From Solobacterium sp. (GTDB lineage: Bacteria; Bacillota_I; Bacilli_A; Erysipelotrichales; Erysipelotrichaceae), in contig JAFWNG010000001.1 in NCBI GenBank assembly GCA_017510405.1, positions 1 through 64,000 on the forward strand: a DNA stretch of 64,000 nt, in the 5' to 3' direction. Of the stretch, positions 18,264 to 26,113 are shown piece after piece (the first letter of the stretch is position 1; every line of letters begins with the position of its first letter). The position numbers and the translations under genes are program-made. The notes below the pieces were generated by a model. The model searched no databases. It saw only the letters and a list, made by a program, of their open reading frames with translations, and was not told where the DNA came from.

Positions 18264-18885
18264 GCTTCAATTCCTCCAATTTCTGTTTATAGGATTGCAC
18301 TTTAGTGTACAGTTCAAAGCGCTTCTTTGGTTGCTGTTCTTTCCAGGCGGCCGCCTCTGTTTTTTCTATCTGCTTCTCCAGTTTTATAATTTTTTCCTGT
18401 AGAGCGAGTCGCTGGTCGATAGTAAGATTATCGGCAGGATTCGCTCTTTCTTCATATAGGGCAATCTGTTCTATTAAACTGTTCCATATTTCTTCCAATG
18501 AGAACCCATTTGCTTCCAGTTTCAGTTCATCCTTTGACATCCATTGCGTTCGATACAGTTTGCTATGATAAAGAGCCAATTGCCGTTGCTCTTCATATAT
18601 CAGCAGGAATACAAGTTGATGTGGGTTCTGTCTGGCAATTGCTTCAACCACCTTGCCATCGAATTCCTGCTTCTTCAGTGATATTGAAAGTAATAGGATT
18701 TCTTTAATCTCAGTGTCCGCTGCGAGATTCAAGTTTTCTTTTGTCAGACTATTCTCCACATAGATCCTATCCACATCAGAGACAAATTTATCTTTCAATG
18801 CAGTGGTCAGAGAAAGGCGTTTATAAAACGCTTCTTTGGGCAACCGTCTGTGGACAACTGTTGCCTCAGGAAAATTAATCATCAT
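18250..18885 (-). CDS. DUF4391 protein of the restriction cassette
   Basis: A 211-aa protein matching the DUF4391 type: basic N-terminus (FPEATVVHRRLPKEAFYKRL), central strands (VFLLIYEEQRQLALYHSKLYRTQW) and a C-terminal coiled coil (LEKQIEKTEAAAWKEQQPKK). DUF4391 genes recur next to SNF2/PLD helicases and type III Mod genes; their biochemical role is not established to my knowledge. The ATG at 18885 overlaps the helicase stop (ATGA), favouring it over a TTG 18 nt upstream. Tight coupling to helicase and Mod suggests a structural subunit of the complex. Confidence 0.75.
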   Translation of the reverse strand: MMINFPEATVVHRRLPKEAFYKRLSLTTALKDKFVSDVDRIYVENSLTKENLNLAADTEIKEILLLSISLKKQEFDGKVVEAIARQNPHQLVFLLIYEEQRQLALYHSKLYRTQWMSKDELKLEANGFSLEEIWNSLIEQIALYEERANPADNLTIDQRLALQEKIIKLEKQIEKTEAAAWKEQQPKKRFELYTKVQSYKQKLEELKHGKP

Positions 18886-21800
18886 ATCACCACCATAAAG
18901 CAAATCAATTCAAAGTCATCCAGCCCGGAAAACCCTCCAGAGAGGAATGTTGTCTGCCCTCCTCCAAAGAAACTGTCAATGTCGCTTTCATCTTTCGCAT
19001 CGATAATCGACATGATAGAATCCTCCAAAAGCCGGGAAACTTTTTCCATGTTTCTGCCATTATTTGTTTCTTTATTAAAACGATCACATAGCACCTTGTC
19101 TGGCGTCGCTTTTCCTCTGGCAAGGTGTCTCATCACATCCAGCGTATCCTTTGGTTGCAGATGATTAGCAATCACTTCACCATCTTGGCCCACATAAGCA
19201 AGGTAAAAAGGATGCAACCGATTCTGGTTCTCTATATTTACATGCTTGTTGACATTCTTTAAAACAAAGATCACGCCCGGCTTCTCACCTTTCACAACGG
19301 CATGAATGCCGAACGGCGTGTGGTCAATATCGCCATGCGTTTTCATATAAGCCAACAAATCCATCCGAAACTCATTCAAGCCTAAATCCATAATAGATAC
19401 GCCGCTAGTCATATCCTCCAGATCAACGACTTCTTCTTGAAGACGTTTAAGCTGGCTCCGTCTATATTCCAGATCTCCCTTTTCCTCCTGATTGATCAGA
19501 TCATCATCACCTGTAGAGGTCATTACCGATATACGCATTCTTGTTTCAACTCTGGCCTTCAGGTTGATATACTCATCTAAGTCAAGATCTGGCCAGAAGT
19601 TCACAAGCTGTATTACAGCATTCCGACTACCAATACGATCAATTCGACCGAAGCGTTGGATAATACGTACTGGGTTCCAATGAATATCATAGTTCACGCA
19701 GAAATCGCAATCCTGCAGGTTTTGTCCTTCAGAAATACAGTCGGTGGCAATCAATATATCAATGTCCGCCTTATCACTTGGATATAGTACATCTCTGTCT
19801 TTTGATTTTGGTGAAAAGCAAGAAAGCACATGGTTCATTTCTGGTTTGAACCGTGGAATTGTTGTTTTTCCATCCACAGAACCAGTGACTAGCGCTGTAT
19901 TCAGCCCCAATTCTTCCTTTGCCATCTTGCTAACGTACTCATAGATGTATTCCGCTGTATCCGCAAATGCCGTGAAGATAAGCATTTTTTTGTTTCCTGG
20001 ATTAATGGGTGCGGCCACTTTCTCCCTAATCACACGCAACAATTCATTAAGCTTAAAATCATATTCAGGAGTGATATCCTCTACCATCAGGATAAGAAGC
20101 TGAAGGTTATCTAAATCTTCATCAATATCCCGCTTCCATGAGATATAGTCCATATCCCGGAGATCGATGCGAACCTTTTTGCCAACGCTGAAGAAATCGG
20201 TGTTCTGATCATCGTCATCAAAATCCACAGCTGCGCTGGACAAATCTCTCATCTCGTCAAGATTGCCGTTCCCTTTTCCGTCCATGAACGCCTGAATGAT
20301 TTGTGACGTTTCATTCAAATAATCATAGATCCTACGTACCGTCAGTAAGAAAGAGTGAACCGAGCTTTCCATACGCTTTAATAAGTTGATACTCATCAAA
20401 CGCTGAATACCTATTTCACGCCCTTTACGGAAGTTTTCTGTTTCTTTCTCCTCTAGATACTTACTAATTTTACTAGGCAGGATATAAGCTGTCGGAGTAT
20501 ATATCGTAAGCTGAAGCTTTGAAAGTAATTCAAACACTTCTTTGTAATTTATTGCATTTTCACGAGTCGTCAGCTTCGGGCGAAGAGAGATTGGCTTGTT
20601 CCTTTCAGGAAAATTTCCAATGTCTGCAACATCATAATATGTCTGAATATGCTTACGAGAGCGAGCTATGGTTACGCTATCCAGCACTTCAAAGAAATCA
20701 AAATCCAACTGTGAGAGCAAAGTTGCAGTAGTTCGCTGTTCTTCCGGAAGTTTGCACCATGCGTTATAAACCTTTTGTGCTTGACGGAATATCGTGTCAA
20801 TGTCAGACTTTGTGTTCAGTTTCTCATCAAAATCGGATGGGTCGCCTTCATAAGCAAGCGCCAGCTGATTGCGAAGATCATAAAACCTGTTGTTCACCGG
20901 TGTTGCAGAGAGCATCAAAACCTTCGTTTTTACACCGGGTTTAATCACACGATTCATCAGCCGCATATAACGGTTTTCTTTTTCTCCTCCACGGCTGTTT
21001 GTACCATTCCCATTTCGAAAGTTATGACTTTCGTCAATAACGACAAGGTCGTAGTTTCCCCAGTTGATCCGATCAATAGGCAAACCAATTACAGTATTAC
21101 CGCTGTCGCGTGAAAGATCGGTGTGATAAAGAATATCGTAGCGTAAACGATCTGCTGCCAGAGGATTGTTGATTAGGTTTCCGCGATACGTCATCCAGTT
21201 TTCCGAAAGCTTCTTCGGGCAGAGAACAAGTACATTCTTGTTTCGACCTTCGTAGTACTTAATAACAGCCAACGCTGTGAATGTCTTACCCAGCCCAACA
21301 CTATCAGCCAGAATACAGCCGTTATACTGTTCCAGTTTGTTTATGATAGCGAGTGCTGCATCTTTCTGGAAATTGAACAGCTTTTTCCATATAACACTGT
21401 CCTTAAACCCAGTTGCTTCATTTGGGAGAACATCCTCAGAGATATCTTCTAAAAACTCATTGAAGATGTTATAAAGCGTCATAAAATACACAAGTTCTGG
21501 TGCGTTTTCCTGATAAACAGTAGAGATCATTTCAATGACTTCTTCAGTTACATCAGCAAGCTTTTCCTCATCAGACCAGATCGTGTTAAACATGCGCAAA
21601 AACTCACTGCTTGCAGGATTTTCAAGCCGGGTGACCATATTAGTAAGATTGTTTCCACGTTCACACCCCAAGTCAACCGTAGTGAACGTATTCATAGGCA
21701 TATAGGTATAAGTTTCACCTGCTCCATCTACGAGGAGAAAATTATTCATGCCATCGCGAGTAGTGTTAGACTTAAAGCAAGCTTTTTTACGCATCCACTC

Positions 21801-22115
21801 CGCGCATTCTTTCGCAACAGCTTTCTGCTTTAGCTCGTTGCGAAGTCGTACTTCAAATTCAGTACCATATAGACTCTTTTCCCGCTTAAGCCGTGGAATA
21901 TAAAACTCACGCCGTTCTTTTTGCGTTTTTTCTGCAATAAAAGTTGGCGACGTGAAAATAAACCGAAGTTCATCACAGGACTCCAGCTGATCTTTAAGCG
22001 TCTGATACGCATATATAGAGAAGCATGCCGCAGCAATAGAAACACGACTTCCCACCTGTATTGTTTTTTCCAAGTCATCTCTAACGACTTTGGTGGTGTT
22101 ATTAAATATCTCCAT
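18882..22115 (-). CDS. SNF2-type helicase with N-terminal PLD-like nuclease domain
   Basis: A 1077-aa protein. Residues 1-150 resemble a phospholipase-D-type nuclease module (FNNTTKVVRDDLEKTI ... CFSIYAYQTLKD). The motor starts near 245: Walker A ADSVGLGKT around 270-278, DESH box in LVVIDESHNFRNG, and motifs V/VI in IATDCISEGQNLQDC and QRFGRIDRIGS. Such helicases occur in DISARM-like and extended type III systems. No DUF1998 gene is present, so this is not DISARM. It is the first enzyme gene of the operon, 26 nt after the Xre gene, and overlaps DUF4391 by ATGA. Confidence 0.88.
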   Translation of the reverse strand: MEIFNNTTKVVRDDLEKTIQVGSRVSIAAACFSIYAYQTLKDQLESCDELRFIFTSPTFIAEKTQKERREFYIPRLKREKSLYGTEFEVRLRNELKQKAVAKECAEWMRKKACFKSNTTRDGMNNFLLVDGAGETYTYMPMNTFTTVDLGCERGNNLTNMVTRLENPASSEFLRMFNTIWSDEEKLADVTEEVIEMISTVYQENAPELVYFMTLYNIFNEFLEDISEDVLPNEATGFKDSVIWKKLFNFQKDAALAIINKLEQYNGCILADSVGLGKTFTALAVIKYYEGRNKNVLVLCPKKLSENWMTYRGNLINNPLAADRLRYDILYHTDLSRDSGNTVIGLPIDRINWGNYDLVVIDESHNFRNGNGTNSRGGEKENRYMRLMNRVIKPGVKTKVLMLSATPVNNRFYDLRNQLALAYEGDPSDFDEKLNTKSDIDTIFRQAQKVYNAWCKLPEEQRTTATLLSQLDFDFFEVLDSVTIARSRKHIQTYYDVADIGNFPERNKPISLRPKLTTRENAINYKEVFELLSKLQLTIYTPTAYILPSKISKYLEEKETENFRKGREIGIQRLMSINLLKRMESSVHSFLLTVRRIYDYLNETSQIIQAFMDGKGNGNLDEMRDLSSAAVDFDDDDQNTDFFSVGKKVRIDLRDMDYISWKRDIDEDLDNLQLLILMVEDITPEYDFKLNELLRVIREKVAAPINPGNKKMLIFTAFADTAEYIYEYVSKMAKEELGLNTALVTGSVDGKTTIPRFKPEMNHVLSCFSPKSKDRDVLYPSDKADIDILIATDCISEGQNLQDCDFCVNYDIHWNPVRIIQRFGRIDRIGSRNAVIQLVNFWPDLDLDEYINLKARVETRMRISVMTSTGDDDLINQEEKGDLEYRRSQLKRLQEEVVDLEDMTSGVSIMDLGLNEFRMDLLAYMKTHGDIDHTPFGIHAVVKGEKPGVIFVLKNVNKHVNIENQNRLHPFYLAYVGQDGEVIANHLQPKDTLDVMRHLARGKATPDKVLCDRFNKETNNGRNMEKVSRLLEDSIMSIIDAKDESDIDSFFGGGQTTFLSGGFSGLDDFELICFMVVI

Positions 22116-22141
22116 GAAGCGTTAACCCTCTCCAACATTTA

Positions 22142-22387
22142 TCATTGTACTGATCTGGCTGTACGTTTTTTGGTACTGTCAACCGGATCAGGATAAATCT
22201 CCATAATGTCCTCAATATTGCAATCCATGTTAAGGCAGATCTTCTCAAGCACATCCACCATGACATTGCCACCGTTCTGAAGTTTATTCAAAGTGCCCTG
22301 GCTGATACCAGTGAGTTCCTTGAAGTCTTTCTTCTTCATGTCGCGATCAATCAATAATTTGAACAACTTCTTGTAAGAAACTGCCAT
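22142..22387 (-). CDS. Small Xre regulator heading the restriction operon
   Basis: An 81-aa YozG-like Cro/C1 helix-turn-helix protein (DRDMKKKDFKELTGISQGTL, then LNKLQNGGNVMVDVLEKICLNMDCNIEDI). It lies directly ahead of the helicase gene with a 26-nt gap and shares its promoter, so it acts as an operon-internal controller like the C proteins of restriction systems, which delay Res until methylation is established. An inverted repeat CATTAT/ATAATG (22401-22406, 22415-22420) just upstream is a plausible operator. Confidence 0.85.
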   Translation of the reverse strand: MAVSYKKLFKLLIDRDMKKKDFKELTGISQGTLNKLQNGGNVMVDVLEKICLNMDCNIEDIMEIYPDPVDSTKKRTARSVQ

Positions 22388-22854
22388 AACATATACCTCT
22401 CATTATGAGTCCCAATAATGGATACAAAACCACTTGTAACACACTATACCATAAAGTCATCGAGATTGCATCTATTTTGTCGCGTTCATAGCTATTTTTT
22501 TATCTCACAAAATCTTGATTTCCCTTTATTTGGATAGAATTGATCATAGACAGATAAATGAAGTCACAATTCGTGAGGATTGTTACTATGCAAGCAGTGT
22601 CTTTGTGTCACAAAGACCTATTGCTTGTTGGGGAAGCGCCCCAATCCCCTTGAACGATGCCGTTAGCATCGAGCTTATTCAGTGAAAACTTCGTCCACCA
22701 GGAGATGGTGAGATTCTTATAAATGAATGACTCCCCTTTTGGAGAGGATAATTCTTACAGTCAGTGAATTTTAACAAAACAGGAAGATTCTAAAAGAATG
22801 AACTCTTGCCGGACCCATACACTTCAATTAAAGGAGGATAAAGGAGGACACTTT
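22388..22854. other. Divergent 467-bp intergenic region without genes
   Basis: It separates the minus-strand restriction operon from the only plus-strand gene of the element. It holds the CATTAT/ATAATG repeat near 22401-22420, an A+T-rich stretch around 22440-22560, the hairpin cluster listed separately (22592-22711), and a doubled AAAGGAGGA motif (from 22831 and 22840) of which the second is the ribosome site of the next gene. No coding frame of convincing composition is seen. Confidence 0.6.
22592..22711. other. Cluster of four inverted repeats, candidate oriT or single-strand origin
   Basis: Within 120 bp: a perfect 9-bp palindrome GTCTTTGTG-T-CACAAAGAC (22600-22618) nested in CAAGCA/TGCTTG (22592-22597, 22623-22628); TTGGGG/CCCCAA (22629-22634, 22640-22645; 5-nt loop); CGATGC/GCATCG (22656-22661, 22667-22672; 5-nt loop); and CACC/GGTG (22697-22700, 22708-22711). 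None has a U tract, so these are not terminators. Such clusters are typical of transfer origins or single-strand replication origins, but relaxase and MobC lie 5-7 kb away, so this assignment is tentative. Confidence 0.35.
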
Positions 22855-23061
22855 ATGAGACGTGAAGATCAAAGCATTTCGATTGACCAGGCTCTGATAA
22901 TGGCTCTAAAGATGCACGACCGTGGGCACTGCAATCTTTTTCGGGCAATATTGACAGGACTACAGCTCAGATATCAGCTTAACTTTCTGGATGAGCTGGG
23001 CATATCCCTGGACTCCTTCAGAGACATGATCAACGAGGCACAAAACGAAAAGGTCATCTGA
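22855..23061 (+). CDS. Small protein of unknown function, only plus-strand gene of the element
   Basis: A 68-aa acidic protein starting at the ATG behind AAAGGAGGACACTTT; an in-frame ATG 57 nt upstream has no ribosome site. It is predicted helical (SIDQALIMALKMHDRGHC, then FLDELGISLDSFRDMINEAQ), with no family I recognise. It is closed by its own terminator, faces the LSR operon head-on, and is preceded by the hairpin cluster. That placement would suit a regulator or transfer accessory protein, but no function can be read from it. Confidence 0.65.
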   Translation: MRREDQSISIDQALIMALKMHDRGHCNLFRAILTGLQLRYQLNFLDELGISLDSFRDMINEAQNEKVI

Positions 23062-23079
23062 GTATAAAAGATGTCGAAG

Positions 23080-23109
23080 ACGATGCTGCATTGAATGGCA
23101 TCGTTTTTC
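23080..23109 (+). terminator. Terminator of the small plus-strand gene
   Basis: 7-bp stem ACGATGC (23080-23086) / GCATCGT (23098-23104) with an 11-nt loop, then UUUUUC. The stem reuses the CGATGC/GCATCG arms seen at 22656-22672. Confidence 0.75.
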
Positions 23110-23129
23110 TGTGTGCCATTTCACCTGCC

Positions 23130-23162
23130 AAAAAATATGGTGGCCGCTGAGCAACGGCCACC
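23130..23162 (-). terminator. Terminator of the serine recombinase operon
   Basis: Minus-strand perfect 8-bp stem GGTGGCCG (23162-23155) / CGGCCACC (23146-23139), 8-nt loop, followed by AUAUUUUUU. It lies 43 nt after the last gene of the operon. Confidence 0.85.
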
Positions 23163-23204
23163 AAATTATTACAAGTATCATGATTAATACAACTGTGATA
23201 AACA

Positions 23205-24143
23205 TTACGCTTCTATAGGCAGATCCAGCTGGTCATTTTCTTTTTCTGCTTCTCCCTGGTCTGTTTCATTCGCAGCATTTTCCTGAGCTTCCGCAGCAAT
23301 CTTTTTGATCCTGCTTGTACTGGATTTATGTTTTCTTGCCTGCTCTGTCATGTACGAATAGAGTTTTTCCAGACTCAGATTGTTCTTGCCACCTCTGGTT
23401 CCCTTCGCGTAGAACGTCACCAGCGCCTCTGCATAACCCATCGAGCCGGAGCGGCGTTCCTTTGCATTCCTCATGATTTCTTTCAGAGAAACAGATCCCA
23501 GCTTCTCTTTGAAAGTCTCGTCGCTCAATTCATCTCCATACACATGAATCAGAATGGCGATGCTTTTAAGAATATTCGAGCTGAGAGAATGCGGTGCTCC
23601 TTCCCAGGTAGCAATGCAAAGCCGGAGTGTGTGATCCAGATTACCGTAACCAAACTTTTTCATTATGTCCTGGATTGTAGCAACTGCACAGATTCCTCCA
23701 GGTGCATCTCCCGGTGTGATGGATAAACCATATGATTCTACAAGCTCCTTGATAATAAGCTGTTCCTGATTACCTGCCTCAATATTTGCGGTGAAAATAT
23801 CATACGGCGTAAGCGGGCGGACATATTTGCTTTGGTTCGCAAAGATATCGGCTTCATGCGTATACTCCAGATCGTCATAGATCATGCACCAGACCGGTGT
23901 ATCTCTCGAACCGGAAACCATCGCAACAATTTCAATGGTATGCTGTCCGTTGAAAACATAATTCATTCCATTTCTGCGGCTTACCTTCACCGGGTTGATC
24001 TGATTCACATCAAAATTTTCTGCAGCATGGAGAACCTGCTTTTCGGATATTGATCGCTGATATTCCTGATTGGAAACAAGGTTTCTGATCGGGATCAGTT
24101 CAAAATGTACCTGTGGAATGAACTGGTTGAATCTTTCGTCCAT
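23205..24143 (-). CDS. ParB/DUF6551-like protein, last gene of recombinase operon
   Basis: A 312-aa protein with a ParB/sulfiredoxin-type N-domain: IPIRNLVSNQEYQRSISEKQV, shortened, and the motif NGQHTIE, the counterpart of the GERR/DGQHR nucleotide pocket. The rest is helical and includes a basic patch (RNAKERRSGSMGY) and an acidic C-terminal tail. Standard ParB helix-turn-helix motifs are not obvious. The ATG at 24143 overlaps the previous stop (TAATG) and has a GGAGGAG site; a longer reading frame upstream runs inside the previous gene. There is no ParA beside it, so a role in recombination or regulation is as likely as partition. Confidence 0.65.
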   Translation of the reverse strand: MDERFNQFIPQVHFELIPIRNLVSNQEYQRSISEKQVLHAAENFDVNQINPVKVSRRNGMNYVFNGQHTIEIVAMVSGSRDTPVWCMIYDDLEYTHEADIFANQSKYVRPLTPYDIFTANIEAGNQEQLIIKELVESYGLSITPGDAPGGICAVATIQDIMKKFGYGNLDHTLRLCIATWEGAPHSLSSNILKSIAILIHVYGDELSDETFKEKLGSVSLKEIMRNAKERRSGSMGYAEALVTFYAKGTRGGKNNLSLEKLYSYMTEQARKHKSSTSRIKKIAAEAQENAANETDQGEAEKENDQLDLPIEA

Positions 24144-25069
24144 TACGACTCCTCCGTAATTTGTAAAATGGCGGCAATGATCTCTTCCTCCAACTCTCCA
24201 AGTTGTTCCTGGAGCCGTGCCTTTGCCTCCGGTGAGATCTTGCTGAAGTCTGCCTTTGAGCAACTTCGTTTTATTGAAGTGATCCAGGACGGGATTGTGA
24301 GATACAATCCAGAGATTTCAGAGTCCGGATCATATACAGGAGTTTGCTTGATAGCAATGTTCGGCTGTGCCGAAACTGATGATTTCCGGCTGCCGGTTTT
24401 TGTAATCACTTTGTTTTTCAACATCATTTTTTGTAATTCATTGTTCGTAATATGCTCTACCTTTCCTTTGTTCACCATGGAATCCAGCAACGATAACACT
24501 TCATCCTGGACGGTTGTCATCAGCTGAATTGTTTTATGAGAAACCTTCAGTTTCCCTGAGAGAATATATTCAGCAAGCTGCCTGTCCCTGTCATAAATCG
24601 AATCCAGGTTCTCTGCGTAGATTCCGTACTTGTAGACCGTCCCTGAAGAGAGATGATAGATTTTGCTGACCTCTTCGGCTGTGCTGTAGACAAACGTTGA
24701 TCTTTTGGTAAAAGACGGCGGCTGTTCATGGAAGTATTTCTGCCTTTGCGCAAGGTAATGTTTTCCGATTAGATATACACCGGTTTCCTGTGTAACTGAC
24801 GCGCTCTTCAGATGTTCATAGCACAGCCAGGTGATGGCATCTTCTTTGCAGGAGAAGACTTTCTCATTGATCGGCATTTCTATTTTCAGATTCAGACAGA
24901 TCCGATACCGCTTATACCCATTGAGAATGATTCCGTCCCAGATATCGATTGGATCGAGGCATCCATGAGCTTTAATACTTTCTTCCAGATGATCCAGATA
25001 ATCCTGGGAGAACAGAGGAGACAATCTTTCAAAATCTGTATCAGTCTTTAGTGATTCTGGCATTTTCAT
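24143..25069 (-). CDS. ParB-like protein with ParB N-domain
   Basis: A 308-aa protein. The N-terminal 90 residues match a ParB nuclease/NTP-binding domain (LSPLFSQDYLDHLEESIKAHG, shortened, then LDPIDIWDGIILNGYKRYRI, with GYKRY in place of GERRY). Residues ~110-200 carry a helix-turn-helix (TAEEVSKIYHLSSGTVYKYG). It is fourth in the recombinase operon, overlaps the preceding gene by 29 nt, and is coupled to the following ParB-like gene by TAATG. It may bind element DNA near the recombination or transfer site. It is distinct from the ParB at 44930. Confidence 0.7.
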   Translation of the reverse strand: MKMPESLKTDTDFERLSPLFSQDYLDHLEESIKAHGCLDPIDIWDGIILNGYKRYRICLNLKIEMPINEKVFSCKEDAITWLCYEHLKSASVTQETGVYLIGKHYLAQRQKYFHEQPPSFTKRSTFVYSTAEEVSKIYHLSSGTVYKYGIYAENLDSIYDRDRQLAEYILSGKLKVSHKTIQLMTTVQDEVLSLLDSMVNKGKVEHITNNELQKMMLKNKVITKTGSRKSSVSAQPNIAIKQTPVYDPDSEISGLYLTIPSWITSIKRSCSKADFSKISPEAKARLQEQLGELEEEIIAAILQITEES

Positions 25070-25448
25070 AGCTTGTCTCCGTTCTCTTTATTTCTTCAAC
25101 TTCTGTCAATGGAAACTGGGCGATCCATTCTTTGACATTCATCCGACCGTAGATCCGATATGACTTTCCGTTCTTCAGCTCAGGATTGACCTGCTGTAAT
25201 GAGCGGAAGAGATATGCGCTTTGAAGAACTGCACCGTCTTTGTTGATACCTTTGACTTTATGTACACGATCACTTCCTCCAGTACTGCATCTTACTGCAA
25301 GTATCTTTGTTTCTGGATTTACCAGCAGTTCTACATATTCCGGATCTCCAAGAAGAAGCAAAGTCTGCTTATGAATACGAATTCTGTGCCATTTGTAATC
25401 TATGGTGATTATGGGAGTTGCATCAGCTTTTACATTATTGCTCATCAT
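25041..25448 (-). CDS. Standalone copy of the recombinase C-terminal domain (small)
   Basis: A 135-aa protein beginning at the ATG-ATG pair behind GAGGG. Residues ~15-100 align with the C-terminal domain of the serine recombinase and with the preceding protein; the shared core here is LVNPETKILAVR at 42-53, after VEL. It lacks the resolvase catalytic domain. It overlaps the upstream gene by 14 nt and the downstream ParB-like gene by 29 nt, so the three are tightly coupled. Probable partner or modulator of the recombinase, for example in directionality; this is inference. Confidence 0.6.
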   Translation of the reverse strand: MMSNNVKADATPIITIDYKWHRIRIHKQTLLLLGDPEYVELLVNPETKILAVRCSTGGSDRVHKVKGINKDGAVLQSAYLFRSLQQVNPELKNGKSYRIYGRMNVKEWIAQFPLTEVEEIKRTETSYENARITKD

Positions 25449-26112
25449 TAGATCCCTCACTTTCTGAAGCAGGCTGATTATCTTTTTTCTGAATTCCAAA
25501 CACGGTGTACTTATTGAAAAGGCTCACCTGAACGGTGTTTTCATGCTGCTCAGCTGGTACACCAAATTGATTCTTCCATTCCTCCGGATAGAACGGCGTT
25601 CTTGATTTCTTGATCTTGCCGTCTTCGATTTTGATATGTGTGAAGATCTCCGGCTCAGTAAGATCAAAGACAAATAGAAGATCTCCGCCAGACCGGATCA
25701 GCTTCCCGAGAAGCTTGTACCGGTAACTCATATCCCATCCCATCAGAGAAAACACTTTGGCAAAGAATACACGGCAGGTCACCTGTTTCGGAGTTCTTTT
25801 CCCGTTGGCAGAGCACCAGCGAAAAGAATCTTTTGTTTCTTCAGCGCAAGGACGGATTGCCAGCTTCTTTGCTTCCGGATTAACAAGGATCTGCATGTAA
25901 TCAAAATCCGGAACCTTCTTCAGACAAGTTCTGTTGACAGATACTTTGTTTCCGCTGAATGTGACAGACGGTTCGTTAATATGGGCAAAGAATTCACCCC
26001 TGACCACCTGATATCCCTTATAGCTGAAGGAATCATCTTCAATCACGTCTAGCAAATTCCCTTGGTCAGCATAATTACCGGTGGTTGTGTTACTTGTTAT
26101 TTCGTTTTCCAT
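25435..26112 (-). CDS. Standalone copy of the recombinase C-terminal domain (large)
   Basis: A 225-aa protein. Residues ~27-160 align along their length with residues ~392-526 of the serine recombinase: GYQVVRGEFF versus GFEIARSQFF, LVNPEAKKLAIRP versus LVHPEKKLIAIRP, and MGWDMSYRYKLLGKLI versus FGWQNRWKYQIIGTYL. No serine-recombinase catalytic motif is present. The start follows GGAGGACTGAC and sits 1 nt from the recombinase stop. It is a paralogue of an LSR domain encoded as a separate subunit, an arrangement I do not know from characterised recombinases. Confidence 0.65.
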   Translation of the reverse strand: MENEITSNTTTGNYADQGNLLDVIEDDSFSYKGYQVVRGEFFAHINEPSVTFSGNKVSVNRTCLKKVPDFDYMQILVNPEAKKLAIRPCAEETKDSFRWCSANGKRTPKQVTCRVFFAKVFSLMGWDMSYRYKLLGKLIRSGGDLLFVFDLTEPEIFTHIKIEDGKIKKSRTPFYPEEWKNQFGVPAEQHENTVQVSLFNKYTVFGIQKKDNQPASESEGSNDEQ

Positions 26113-26113
26113 G

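Noticed and set aside
18882-22115. Assignment of the helicase cassette to DISARM
   Set aside because: DISARM requires DUF1998 (drmB) and a separate drmC; neither is present.
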